A program made the translations under genes and the position numbers. The notes below the pieces were generated by a model. That model made no database searches. It was given only the letters and a program-made list of their open reading frames with translations, and was not told the DNA's origin. A DNA stretch of 64,000 nt from Pseudomonas sp. PH1b (GTDB lineage Bacteria; Pseudomonadota; Gammaproteobacteria; Pseudomonadales; Pseudomonadaceae), in NCBI RefSeq assembly GCF_000633395.1, contig NZ_AYMU01000012.1, positions 62,001 to 126,000 on the forward strand. The letters are read 5' to 3'. Positions 51,701 through 62,519 of this stretch are shown piece after piece (the first letter of the stretch is position 1; every line of letters starts with the position of its first letter).

Positions 51701-54700
51701 CAGACCGAACGCCAGGGTCGGCTCGTCGATGTCCCCGAGCATCTCGCGAAAGAACCCCTGATGGTCCGCTTCGCTAAGCCCCAGGCGGGCCTGGGCCACA
51801 TAGTTGCGGTACGGCGCCGGCGCCGGCAACTGCCCGGCACGGCCCTGCAGTACGCTGCTGATTTCCTCCACCAGCACTTCCAGGGAGGTGTGATCCAGGG
51901 CCAGGTGATGGAACAACAGGCTGGCGAACCAGCGTTGCTGCCCCGGCTCCTGGGCACAGGCCAGGCGCAGCAGAGGCGCCCGGGTCAGGTCCAGGCGATA
52001 GCGCCGGGGATCGAAGTGCGCCTGCAACTGCTCCAGGGTCGAGCCCGCGGCCGGGTCCGGCGCCAGCACTTCCACCGCCAGCGAGGCCCGACGCCAGACC
52101 ACCTGCACCGGTTCGTCGAGGCCTTCCCAGACCACGCTGGTGCGCAGGATGTCGTGGCGCTGGATCACCTGCTGCAACGCCAGGGTGAAGGTCTGCAGGG
52201 CGTCTTCGCCGTCGAATTCGAACTGCACCTGGAGCCCGTAGGGATCGCCCTCGGCGCTGCTCAGGTGGTGATAGAGGATCCCCGCCTGCAGGGGCGCCAG
52301 GGCATAGATGTCCTGGACGTTGGCGACCCCGCCGGGCACCTGTGCCAGGACCCGGTCGATGCCCGGCTGGTCGAGGTCCGCCAGGGGCAGCAACTGCGGG
52401 GTGATGTGCTGGCACGTCGGCTCGATGCGGTTGGCCGGCACCTGCACCTCGCGCTGGCTACCCACCGCCCCTGCCAGGGCGGCCAGGGTCGGCTGGCCGA
52501 ACAGCACCCGCACGTCGGCGCACAGGTTCACCTGGCGCATGCGTTCCATCAGCTTGACCGCCAGCAGCGAATGCCCGCCCAGCTCGAAGAAATTGTCCTG
52601 ACGGCCCACCTGCGGCAGGTGCAACAGCTCCTGCCAGATCCGCGCGATGGCCTGCTCCACCTCACCCTCGGGCGCCTGGTATTCACGCCGGGCCAGCGAC
52701 TCGCCGTCCGGGGCCGGCAGGGCCTTGCGGTCGAGCTTGCCGTTGGTGGTCAGAGGCCAGGCCTGCAGCCGCACGAAAGCGCTGGGCAGCATGTAGTCGG
52801 CGAGGGTCCGCTGCAGTTGCTCGCGCAGGTGCGCGGCGCTTGGCGTCGCGCCTGGCCGGGCAATCACATAGGCCACCAGGCGCTTGTCCCCCGGGCTGTC
52901 TTCCCGGGCGATCACCACCGCCTCGCGCACCCCGTCGCAGTCCGCCAGGCGGGCTTCGATCTCCCCCAGCTCGATGCGGAAACCGCGGATCTTCACCTGG
53001 TCGTCATTGCGCCCCAGGTACTCCAGGCTGCCATCGCCGCGCCAGCGGGCCAGGTCGCCGGTCTTGTACAAGCGTGCGCCCGGCTGGGCACTGAAGGGGT
53101 CGACGATGAAGCGCTCGGCGGTGAGCTGATCGCGGTTGAGGTAGCCCCGGGCGACCCCGGCCCCGCCAACATACAGCTCGCCCACCACGCCAGTGGGCAC
53201 CGGCTCGCGCCGGGCATCGAGGACGTACAGCTGCAGGTCGGGAATGCGCCGGCCGATGGGGCTGCTGCCCACCAGTTGGGCATCCGCTGCCTGCAGCGGG
53301 CGATAGGTCACGTGCACCGTGGTTTCGGTGATGCCGTACATGTTCACCAGCTGAGTGCCGACATTCTCCACCCGGGCGTACCAGGGCTTGAGCATTCCCG
53401 GCTCCAGGGCTTCGCCACCAAAGATCACCTGGCGCAGGGAGTGCTTGAGCGAGCTCTGGCCCTGGGCCGCGATCAACGAGCGGAAGGCGCTAGGGGTCTG
53501 GTTGAGGATGCTCACCGAGGCTTCGCAGAGCAGCGCGTAGCAGGCCTCTGGCGAACGGCTGAGGGCCTGGGGCACCACCAGCAGTTGCCCGCCATGAACC
53601 AGCGCGCCCCAGATCTCCCACACCGAGAAATCGAAGGCAAAGGAATGGAACAGCGCCCACACATCGCGCCAGTTGAAATCGAACCAGTCGCGGGTGGCGG
53701 CAAACAGCCGGGTGACGTTGCGGTGCTCCACCATCACCCCTTTGGGCAGGCCGGTGGAACCGGAGGTGTAGATCACATAGGCCAGGTGCGCCGGGGTCAG
53801 CCCCGGCACCTCGGGGTTGTCCCGGGACTCGTAGGCCAGGGTCGGGCTGTCGAGGTCCAGCAGCGGCACTTGCAACTCGGCCACCAGGGCCTGGGTCTGG
53901 GCCTGTACCAGCAACGCCACCGGGGCACTGTCCTGCAGGGTGTAGGCGATGCGTTCCCGGGGGTAGGCCGGGTCGATGGGCACGTAGGCGCCGCCGGCCT
54001 TGAGGATCCCCAGCAGGCCAATGATCATTTCCGGGCCACGTTCGACGCAGATCGCCACTCGCTGGTCCGGGCGCACCCCCAGCGCCAGCAAGCGATGGGC
54101 CACCTGGTTGGCACGCTGGTTGAGTTCGCCGTAGCTCATGCGTTGCTGCAGGTGGATCAGCGCCGGGGCCTCGGGCTGGACCCGGGCCTGGGCCTCTACC
54201 TGCTGATGGATCAGCAGGGGTTCCGGGTAATGCCCCAGGGGCGTGTTCAGCCCTTGCAGCAGGTAGCGCCGCTCGCTGGCCGGGAGTATTTCCAGGCTGT
54301 GCAGAGGCGCCTCGGGCGTGGCCTGCAGGGCCAGGGCCAGGCTCTCCAGGGCGGTCAGCAGGTAACCGCCGATGCGCTCGGCGCCCAGGCGCAGGTCCGC
54401 CAGGGCAGTAATACGCAGGTCCTCGCCCAGGTCGTCGATGTTGATCGTCAGCGGGTAGTTGGTGCGCTCCTCGGCCCCCAGCACCTGGATGCCCGGCACC
54501 AGTTCCTGGACCTCGGCGCCGTCCCCGGCGTGGCTGTGACGGTAGTTGAGCATGGCGCTGAACAACGGGGTCGGCGCGCTGACCCCGCTGCAGCGCTGGG
54601 CCAGGGCCAGGGACGCGTGCTCATGGGCCAGCAGCGCGGTCAGCCGCTGGTGCGTGGCCAGGACCCCAGCACGCACGCCCTGGGCGCCCACATCCACCCG

Positions 54701-55855
54701 CAAGGGCAAGGTGTTGATGAACATGCCCAGGGCCCGCTCGCCGCCTTCGCCAGCCTCCATGCGCCCCAGCAGCACGGTGCCGAAGACCACCGCCTCGCGC
54801 CCCGACAACTGCCCCAGGACCCGGGCCAGGGCCAGGTGCATCAGGCTCGCGGTGCTCACCCCCAGTTGCCGGGCCTGACTGCGCAGGCGCTGGCTCAGGG
54901 AGCGGTCCAGGGTCACCCGGTGTTCTTCGATCTGCCCGCCCGTACCCTGCACGTCCCCCAGGCCACAGGGCAGGGTCGGCTCGTCGATGTCGCCAAGCAT
55001 CTCGCGAAAAAAGGCTTCGTGCTGCGCCGCGCTCTGGCCCAGGCGGGCCTGGGCGAGGTGATTGCGAAAGGCCACGGGTGCCGGCAGCTGTGCCCGGTGC
55101 CCCAGCAGGAAGGCCTGGATTTCCTGGCGCACCACGTCCAGGGCCGAGTGGTCCAGGGCGATGTGGTGGAACAGCAGCAGCGCCACCTGGCGCCGATTCT
55201 CCGGGTCCGCGGCATGCACCAGGCGCAGCAGTGGTGCCTGGCGCAGATCCAGGCGCCAGTGCCGGGCATCGTAGCGCGCCTGCAACTGGCTCAGGACGTC
55301 GCCGCCAGGCGCCAGCGTCACCGCTTCACACACCAGCGCAGCGTGACGCCAGACCACCTGCAGCGGTTCATCGAGGCTTTCCCAGGCAATCGCCGTGCGC
55401 AGGATGTCATGGCGCTCGACCACCCATTGCAGGGCCTCGGCAAAGACCTGCAGGTGTTCATCGCTGGCAAACGCGAAGCGCGCCTGCAGCACGTAGGGAT
55501 CGCCCTCGGGCGCGGACAGGTAGTGATAGAGCATGCCCTCCTGCAGCGGCGCCAGGGGGTAGATGTCCTGCACGTTGGCGGCGCCGCCCGGCACCCCGGC
55601 GACGATGCGCTCGATGGCCGGCGGGTCCAGTTGCACCAGGGGCAGCATCTCCGGGGTGATCCGGAACGCCGGGCTCAGCCAGGCGCCGCCCTGCTCCGTC
55701 ACCAGCGCCAGAAGCTGCGCCTTGTGCTCGATCAGGCGGTCCCAGAGGGCGTCATCCAGCGCCTCGTCATCCCCCTGGACGATCAGGTCCTGCGCCTCCC
55801 GTTGAAGACGGATCGCGAGGGTCGAAAGAACTGCCATCAATTCGCTGAACTGCAT
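42764..55855 (-). CDS. ofaB: OfaB, lipopeptide synthetase, modules 3-6
   Basis: A 4363-residue NRPS: (docking)-C-A-T x4. Carrier serines are S1096, S2172, S3239 and S4321. Specificity residues read DFWNIGMVHK (Thr), DAMFLGCTYK (Ile or Val), DAWFLGNVVK (Leu) and DVWHMSLVDK (Ser). C domains 4, 5 and 6 carry the dual epimerisation motif HHLSxxxGD. C3 reads H111-Y112-LSAPEGD, so its second histidine is a tyrosine. All have the second motif as HHxxxDH rather than HHxxxDG. The first ~60 residues resemble the TubC-type docking domain of OfaC in weaker form. No thioesterase is present; the chain passes to OfaC. It starts 283 bp after ofaA, in a gap with two hairpins. Confidence 0.95.
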
Positions 55856-56049
55856 GAGTAACCTGCCTGAGAATTCGGTAACGGTTGAAGAGAACGTCCT
55901 TGTTTCAGATGCAACCTGGCCTTACGCGAAACCTGTAGCCGAACATCGACCCCCTGCTGCGAGAACGCCGGGGACAGCGCACCCGCCAGGGGCTCCCCGG
56001 CAGCCTGGAAACGCTAAAACATCCGCTCGGGGGTGTCTGACATGGGAAG

Positions 56050-56077
56050 CCGGGACAGGGTCCCGGCCCTGTCCCGG
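56050..56077. other. Hairpin in the ofaA-ofaB gap, distal
   Basis: CCGGGACAGGG-TCCCGG-CCCTGTCCCGG is a perfect 11-bp stem with a six-base loop, about 60 bases after the ofaA stop. No T run follows, so it is unlikely to be a complete terminator. Confidence 0.55.
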
Positions 56078-56093
56078 GGTTGCACCACGCCGC

Positions 56094-56115
56094 GCGCCGG
56101 CCCTGGGGCCGGCGC
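56094..56115. other. Hairpin in the ofaA-ofaB gap, proximal
   Basis: GCGCCGGCCC-TG-GGGCCGGCGC is a near-continuous 10-bp palindrome with a two-base loop, 23 bases after the ofaA stop. It forms a stable stem on either strand. With the next hairpin it makes the ofaA-ofaB gap unusually structured. Confidence 0.55.
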
Positions 56116-56138
56116 ATCGGGTGGGGCTCGGCAGGCGC

Positions 56139-59100
56139 TTAAAGGCGCCGTTGGCGCTTGAGCTGAGGGATGGTGGTGGCGGGGATTTCCAGGCGCTGCA
56201 ACTGACCCAGGGTGTTGGCTGCCAGCGCCGCCAGGGTCGGCTGGCTGAACAGCATTCGTGCATCGGCGTACAGGCCCTCCTGACGCATCCGCGCCACCAG
56301 GCTGACTGCCAGCAGTGAATGCCCGCCCAGCTCGAAGAAGTGGTCGTGGCGCCCTACCCGCTCGACCTGCAGCACTTCGGCCCAGAGCCGTGCCAGGGTG
56401 GTTTCCAGTTCGCCCTGGGGGGCCTCGAACGCCCGGCTCAGCACCGCGTCCGCCCCGGGTTCCGGCAGCGCCTTGCGGTCCAGCTTGCCATTGCCGCTCA
56501 GGGGCAAGGCCGCCAGCTGCACATAGGCCGCCGGCACCATGTACTCCGGCAGGCGCTCCAGTACATGGGCCCGCAGCGCTTGGATGCCCGGCGCCGGCAC
56601 GCCGTCGCGCAGGCTGAAATAAGCCACCAGGCGCTCGTCGCGCATCAGCACCGCCACCTCGCGCAGGGCCGGATGGCTGGCCAGCCGCGCCTCGATCTCC
56701 CCCAGTTCCAGGCGCAGGCCGCGCAGCTTGACCTGGAAGTCGTTGCGGCCGAGGAATTCCAGGTCGCCGTCGGCGTTGCAGCGCACCCGGTCTCCAGTGC
56801 GATACAAGCGGTCACCGGCGACGAAGGGGCTGGCGATAAAGCGCTCGGCCTGCAACTGCGGCAGGCCCAGATAGCCCCGGGCGACCCCGACCCCGCCAAT
56901 GTGCAACTGCCCGCTGACGCCACGGGGCACGGGCTGGTCGTGGGCGTCGAGCACATACAGCCGGGTGTTGCTGATGGCCCGGCCGATGGGCAACTGCACC
57001 GCAGGCACCGGCGCCCCGGGTTCCAGGGTCCAGGCACTGCTGTCCACCGTGGCTTCGGTGGGGCCGTAGACGTTGTGCAGGCGAGCTCCGGGCAGGCGCT
57101 GCTGGAACAGCCGGGCGATGGCTTCGGTCAACTCGCCACCGCCGCACAGCACGTCGGTCAGGCTGTGGCACTGGCCGGCTTCTTCCAGCTGCAGGAACTG
57201 CAGGAGCATGGCGGGCACGAACTTGATCAGGGTCACCTGCTGCTCTTGCACCAGTTGCGCCAGGTAGGCCGGATCGCGGTGGCCATCGGGGCGCGCCAGG
57301 AGCAGGCGCAGGCCGCTGACCAGGGGCCAGAACAGCTCCCAGACCGAACCGTCGAAACTGAACGGCGCCTTTTGCAGCAAAGTGCCGCCGGCGGCGTCCG
57401 GGCACAACTGCGAGCCCCAGTGCATCAGGTTGCCCAGACCGCGGTGCTCCACCATCACCCCCTTGGGTGTGCCGGTGGAGCCGGAGGTGTAGATCACATA
57501 GGCCAGGTGCGAGACGTCCAGCCCCGGCACCCGCGGATTGTCCAGCGGCTGCTGTTGCCAGTGGCTGCGGTCGAGGTCGATCAAGGGCAGTGCCAGTGTC
57601 GTCAGCAGCTCCCGGGTCGGCTGATGCACCAGCACCGCCTGTGGCTGGCTGTCCTGCAGCAGGTAACGCAGGCGCTCCAGGGGGTACTGCGGATCCAGGG
57701 GCACGTAGGCGCCACCGGCCTTGAGAATCCCCAGCAGGCCGATCACCAGCTCCGGGCTGCGCTCGATGCACACACCGACGCGTACGTCCGGCCCCACGCC
57801 CAGCTCACGCAGGTGGTGAGCCAGTTGATTGGCCCGCTGATTGAGGTGCTCGTAGCTCAGTCGCAGCTCGCCAGCCTGCAAGGCGATGGCCTGGGGCGTG
57901 CGCCGCACCTGGGCTTCGAACAGCCCGTGCAGGGTTTGCTCCCGGGGGTAGTCGGACGCGGTGGCATTGAGCTCCAGCACCAGCTCCCGGTACTCCGCCG
58001 CCGGCAGGATCGACAAGCGCTGGAGCGGGGTCTGCGGCGCCTGTTCCAGGGCCTGCAGCAACGCCTCGACAGCGCTCGTCAGGTGGTCCAGCAGGCGCTG
58101 CGCGCCGACCTGCTGCGGCGCCCGGGCACCCAGGCGAAAGCCCGTGTCCAGGTCATCCACCGCCAGCATCAGCGGATAGCTGACCACTTCTTCGCTGCTG
58201 AGCAGGGTCACGCCCGGCTGGCCCGGCAACAGCTGTTGCCCGTCGGCGCCCAGCCCATGGCGGTAGTTGAGCAAGGCGTTGAACAGCGGCGTCGGCGCCG
58301 CCACCCCGCTGCAACGCTGGGCCAGGGACAGGGGCGCCTGCTCGTGGGCCAGCAGTGCGCTGAGGCGCTCCTGGGTCTGCAGCAGGCCGGCGGCGACGCT
58401 CTGCCCCTCCAGTTCCAGGCGCAGCGGCAAGGTGTTGATGAACATCCCCAGGGCCTGGTCGGCGCCGACACCGGCCTGCAAGCGGCCCAGCAACACGGTG
58501 CCGAACAGCACGTCCTCGCGACCGCTGGCACGCCCCAGCACCAGGGCCCAGGCCAGGTGAAACAGGCTCGCGGCACTGACCCCAAACTGGCGCACCCGGG
58601 CCCGCAGCCGCTCGCCGAGAGCCGGGTCCAGCAGGATTCGGGCCTCCTGCAGATCCAGGGCCTGCCCCGGGCGCTCCTGCAGTTCGAAGGCCAGGGTCGG
58701 TTCGTCCACCCGGGACAGGCCCTCACGGAAAAACGCCGCGTGGGATTCCAGCCCCAGCCCTGTGCGCGCCACGTAATCGCGGTAGGCAAAGGCCGGCGCC
58801 AGCAGCCCTTGCCGACCGCCCATGTGGGCGGCGATTTCCGCCATCAGCACGGCGGTGGAGGTGGCGTCGTTGACCAGGTGATGGAAACGCAGCAGAGCGA
58901 GCCAGCGCTGGTTCGCCCGGTCCTCGGCCCAGGCCAGGGCCAGCATCGGTGCCTGGCGAATGTCCAGCGGGTTGTGGCGCGGATCGTAATGCCGGCGCAA
59001 CTGCTCCAGCACGGCCCCGCCAGCGGGATCCGGCACCCGCTCCTCCACCGTCAGCCGAGCCTCGCGCCAGACCACCTGCACCGGCTGCTCGAGCACTTCC

Positions 59101-62100
59101 CAGACCAGGCTGGTGCGCAGGATGTCGTGCCGGGCAATCACCGCCTGCAGGGCCTCGGCGAAGGCCTCAAGCTCTGCCCGATGGGCAAAGGCGAACGTTG
59201 CGTGCTGCTGATAGGGATCGCGCGCGGTGTAGGTCATGTGGTGGTAGAGCAACCCTGCCTGCAGCGGCGCCAGGGGGTAGATTTCCTGCACATTGGCGGC
59301 GCCTCCGGGGATGCCGGCCACCACCCGGTCGATGCTGTCCTGGTCCAGCTCCACCAGCGCCAGCATCGACGGGGTGATCCGCTGGCAGCCGGAGGGCACC
59401 CGATTGGCCGGGATCTCCAGCGCCGGCTGAGCGTGCACCGCCGCCGCGAGGCTGGCCAGGGTCGGCTGGCCGAACAGCACCCGCACGTCAGCCTGCATGC
59501 CGGCCTGAGCCATGCGCTGGATCAGTTGCAGGGCCAGCAGCGAGTGGCCGCCCAGTTCGAAGAAGTGGTCCTGGCGCCCTACCCGCTCCACCTGCAGCAG
59601 CTCGCACCAGAGTTGCGCCAGGGTGGTTTCCACGGTGCCCCGGGGGGCCTCGTATTCACGGCTGATCAACGCCTGCGCCCCCGGGGCCGGCAGGGCCTGG
59701 CGGTCCAGCTTGCCATTGCTGGTCAGGGGCAGTGTGTCGAGCTGCACATAGGCCATGGGCACCATGTAGTCCGGCAAATACTGGCGAAGATAGTCCCGCA
59801 GCGCGCTGATCGACACCTCCTCGCGGGCGCTGAACCAGGCCACCAGTTGGCCGTCGCGGGCCTGGACCACCGCCTCGCGCAATGCCGGGTGGGCGCCCAG
59901 GCGGGTTTCGATTTCCCCCAACTCGATGCGCTGGCCACGGATCTTCACCTGGTCGTCATTGCGCCCCAGGTATTCCAGGGTGCCGTCCGCCAGCCAGCGG
60001 GCCAGGTCGCCGGTGCGGTACAGACGCGCCCCGGGCCGAGCGCTGAACGGGTCCTGCAGAAAACGCTCGGCCGTCAGTTGATCGCGGTTGAGGTAGCCAC
60101 GGGCGACGCCAGCGCCACCGACATAGAGTTCGCCAACGATGCCGATGGGCACCGGGCGTTGCTGCTCATCCAGCAGATGGACCTGGGTATTGGCGATGGG
60201 CCGGCCAATATGCAAGGCCTGACCGGCCTCGATGACCCCGGAGGTGGCGACCACCGTGGCCTCGGTAGGGCCATAGTTGTTGACCACGGCAAAGCCCTGC
60301 CCCTGGGGCATCTGCCGCAGGCGGTCGCCGCCGATCAGCAGGGTGCGCAGGGTCGGATGGCCCAGTGCCTGGCTGAAGGCGTACTCGGCCACCGGGGTCG
60401 GCAGGAAGCTCACGTCGAGGGGCTGCTGGCGCCACCAGGCGAGCAAGGCTTGCAGGTCTTCGAGGCCGTCGCTGACCGGCGCCAGGTGCAGGGTGGCACC
60501 GGCGCACAAGGTCGGCCAGACCTCCCAGGCCATGGCGTCAAAACCGAACCCGGCCAGGCACGAGACTTGGCTGGCAGGCTGCAGGTCGAAGGCCTGGCAG
60601 TGCCAGTCCACCAGGCTGGACAGGCTCCGGTGCTCAACCATCACGCCCTTGGGCAGGCCGGTGGAACCGGAGGTGTAGATCACGTAGGCCAGGTGTTCCG
60701 GACTCAGCCCCGGCACCTGTGGCGCAACCCGCGAGCCCGGCAGCCACTGGCGGCTGTCCAGCTCGACCAACGGCACGCTCAAGGCCGGCAATTGCTCACG
60801 CAGGGCGTGCTGGGTCAGCACCGCCACGGGGGCGCTGTCGGTCAGCAGATAGGCCAGGCGCTCCGCAGGATGGGCCGGGTCCAGGGGCACGTAGGCGCCG
60901 CCGGCCTTGAGAATCGCCAGCAACCCCACCAGGGTTTCCAGGCTGCGCCGGGCAACGATCGCCACCCGGTCATCCGGGCGCACCCCCAGCCCCTGCAGGT
61001 GCAACGCAAGGGCGTTGGCCCGCTGATCGAGCTGCGCGTAACTCAGGGACTGCCCCTGGGCCAGCAGGGCAATCGCCTCGGGCGTGCGCCGGGCCCATTC
61101 CTCGACCCGCCGGTGAATCCGCTGCTCGGCGGCCGGCGGTCGCTGCGTGGCGTTCCATTGCTCCAGCTGCGCGCATTCGGCAGCGGTCAGCAGGGAAAAT
61201 TGCCGGACCGGCAAGTCGACATCCTCCAGCCCCTGCTCCAGCACATGGATCAGCCGCGCCGCCAGGGCCTCGACTTCCTCGGCCTGGAAATAGGCGCTGT
61301 CGTAGACGTAGTGCATCCATGCGGTGTCATCGAAACTGTTGCTGCGCAGGTGAATCGCCAGGGGCGTCGGCTCGTGGCGGTTGGAGACTTTCACCGACGA
61401 GGCGTCCGCCTCGCCATAGCGGTAGTCGAGGTCTTCCAGCTCATAGGACAGCGACAGCTCGAACAGCTGCGCGCGGTCCTCGCGCAACAGGCCGAGGGAA
61501 CGGTTGAGCTCGCTCAGGGGAAAGCGCTGGTGGCGAAAATCCTGTTTCAGCACGTCGCGCACCGCGCCCACCAGGGCCTCGAACCTCAGCTCGCGGCCAA
61601 AGTCCATGCGCACCGCGCTGACCTGGGTGAAGGAGCCCAGGGTCACCTTGAAGGCCGCGTTGGGCCGGTTGAGCACCGGCATGCCGACCACCCACTCGTC
61701 ACGCTGCCCGGTGCCGGTGAAGTACACGTGCAGCGCCGCCAGCAGCACATGGAAGGCCGAGGCCCCGGCCTGCTTGCCCAGGGCTTTCATGCGCTCGTGC
61801 AGGACCGCCGGAAAGGGCTGCACCAGGGTCGCTCCCGGGGTGGGGCCGTCCGCGGAGGCAGGGTGGCGCGCACGCAGCAATGGCTCCGGCAAGGTGCGGT
61901 ACTTGTCCAGCCAGTAGTCGCGGTCACGGGCGTAGCGGCTGGACTGGTGATAGCGCGCGTCGTCCTCGATGAAGTCGATGAAGGACGGCGCCGACACCTG
62001 GGGCTCCTGCCCTTGCACCAGGGCGCTGTAGATCCCTCCCAGGGACTGGGACAGCTGGGCAAACCCCCAGCCGTCGAGAATCAGGTGGTGGGCCTCGACT

Positions 62101-62519
62101 TCCATCAGGTGATGCTCGGGGCTCAGGCGAAACAGCGAGAAGCGGCACAGGCGCTCGCCGTTGAGCTTGAACGCCTGCTGCATCTGCCGGCCAATCTGTG
62201 CCTGCGCCGCGGCCAGTGGATCGGTGTGGCCCGACAGGTCATGGAACACCAGCTGCACCGGCCAGTGCCGGTCGAAGTGCTGCAACGGCAGGCCGTCGTC
62301 GCAGCCCTCCAGGGACAGTACCGTGCGCAGCACGTCGTGCTTGTCCACCAGCAGTTCCACCGTGCGCTGCATCAGCTCGGGCCGGAAGGGCCCCCGGAGG
62401 ACCGCATAGCCGCCGATGTTGTACAGCGGCGAATCGCCACGGCTCAGTTGGTCGAGCCAGATATCCCGTTGCCCGGCGGTCAGCGGCCGGCCCGGGCCCT
62501 GCATCGGACCCAGGTTCAT
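56139..62519 (-). CDS. ofaA: OfaA, lipopeptide synthetase, modules 1-2
   Basis: A 2126-residue NRPS: Cstart-A-T-C-A-T. The first condensation domain starts almost at the N-terminus (PLTAGQRDIWLDQLSRGDSPLYN) and has HHLILDG; this is the lipo-initiation type that links a 3-hydroxy fatty acid to the first residue. Carrier serines are S993 and S2068. Specificity residues read DAWFLGNVVK (Leu) and DGWKLGVVDK (Glu; the LGVVDK tail matches known Glu codes). C2 looks dual but its motif is H1093-H1094-MTYTA-R1100-D and its second motif is HHLVNDA, so it may not epimerise Leu1. The ATG at 62519 has only a weak ribosome site and overlaps the stop of a 33-codon upstream ORF. LuxR genes flank the locus. 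Confidence 0.95.
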   Translation of the reverse strand: MNLGPMQGPGRPLTAGQRDIWLDQLSRGDSPLYNIGGYAVLRGPFRPELMQRTVELLVDKHDVLRTVLSLEGCDDGLPLQHFDRHWPVQLVFHDLSGHTDPLAAAQAQIGRQMQQAFKLNGERLCRFSLFRLSPEHHLMEVEAHHLILDGWGFAQLSQSLGGIYSALVQGQEPQVSAPSFIDFIEDDARYHQSSRYARDRDYWLDKYRTLPEPLLRARHPASADGPTPGATLVQPFPAVLHERMKALGKQAGASAFHVLLAALHVYFTGTGQRDEWVVGMPVLNRPNAAFKVTLGSFTQVSAVRMDFGRELRFEALVGAVRDVLKQDFRHQRFPLSELNRSLGLLREDRAQLFELSLSYELEDLDYRYGEADASSVKVSNRHEPTPLAIHLRSNSFDDTAWMHYVYDSAYFQAEEVEALAARLIHVLEQGLEDVDLPVRQFSLLTAAECAQLEQWNATQRPPAAEQRIHRRVEEWARRTPEAIALLAQGQSLSYAQLDQRANALALHLQGLGVRPDDRVAIVARRSLETLVGLLAILKAGGAYVPLDPAHPAERLAYLLTDSAPVAVLTQHALREQLPALSVPLVELDSRQWLPGSRVAPQVPGLSPEHLAYVIYTSGSTGLPKGVMVEHRSLSSLVDWHCQAFDLQPASQVSCLAGFGFDAMAWEVWPTLCAGATLHLAPVSDGLEDLQALLAWWRQQPLDVSFLPTPVAEYAFSQALGHPTLRTLLIGGDRLRQMPQGQGFAVVNNYGPTEATVVATSGVIEAGQALHIGRPIANTQVHLLDEQQRPVPIGIVGELYVGGAGVARGYLNRDQLTAERFLQDPFSARPGARLYRTGDLARWLADGTLEYLGRNDDQVKIRGQRIELGEIETRLGAHPALREAVVQARDGQLVAWFSAREEVSISALRDYLRQYLPDYMVPMAYVQLDTLPLTSNGKLDRQALPAPGAQALISREYEAPRGTVETTLAQLWCELLQVERVGRQDHFFELGGHSLLALQLIQRMAQAGMQADVRVLFGQPTLASLAAAVHAQPALEIPANRVPSGCQRITPSMLALVELDQDSIDRVVAGIPGGAANVQEIYPLAPLQAGLLYHHMTYTARDPYQQHATFAFAHRAELEAFAEALQAVIARHDILRTSLVWEVLEQPVQVVWREARLTVEERVPDPAGGAVLEQLRRHYDPRHNPLDIRQAPMLALAWAEDRANQRWLALLRFHHLVNDATSTAVLMAEIAAHMGGRQGLLAPAFAYRDYVARTGLGLESHAAFFREGLSRVDEPTLAFELQERPGQALDLQEARILLDPALGERLRARVRQFGVSAASLFHLAWALVLGRASGREDVLFGTVLLGRLQAGVGADQALGMFINTLPLRLELEGQSVAAGLLQTQERLSALLAHEQAPLSLAQRCSGVAAPTPLFNALLNYRHGLGADGQQLLPGQPGVTLLSSEEVVSYPLMLAVDDLDTGFRLGARAPQQVGAQRLLDHLTSAVEALLQALEQAPQTPLQRLSILPAAEYRELVLELNATASDYPREQTLHGLFEAQVRRTPQAIALQAGELRLSYEHLNQRANQLAHHLRELGVGPDVRVGVCIERSPELVIGLLGILKAGGAYVPLDPQYPLERLRYLLQDSQPQAVLVHQPTRELLTTLALPLIDLDRSHWQQQPLDNPRVPGLDVSHLAYVIYTSGSTGTPKGVMVEHRGLGNLMHWGSQLCPDAAGGTLLQKAPFSFDGSVWELFWPLVSGLRLLLARPDGHRDPAYLAQLVQEQQVTLIKFVPAMLLQFLQLEEAGQCHSLTDVLCGGGELTEAIARLFQQRLPGARLHNVYGPTEATVDSSAWTLEPGAPVPAVQLPIGRAISNTRLYVLDAHDQPVPRGVSGQLHIGGVGVARGYLGLPQLQAERFIASPFVAGDRLYRTGDRVRCNADGDLEFLGRNDFQVKLRGLRLELGEIEARLASHPALREVAVLMRDERLVAYFSLRDGVPAPGIQALRAHVLERLPEYMVPAAYVQLAALPLSGNGKLDRKALPEPGADAVLSRAFEAPQGELETTLARLWAEVLQVERVGRHDHFFELGGHSLLAVSLVARMRQEGLYADARMLFSQPTLAALAANTLGQLQRLEIPATTIPQLKRQRRL

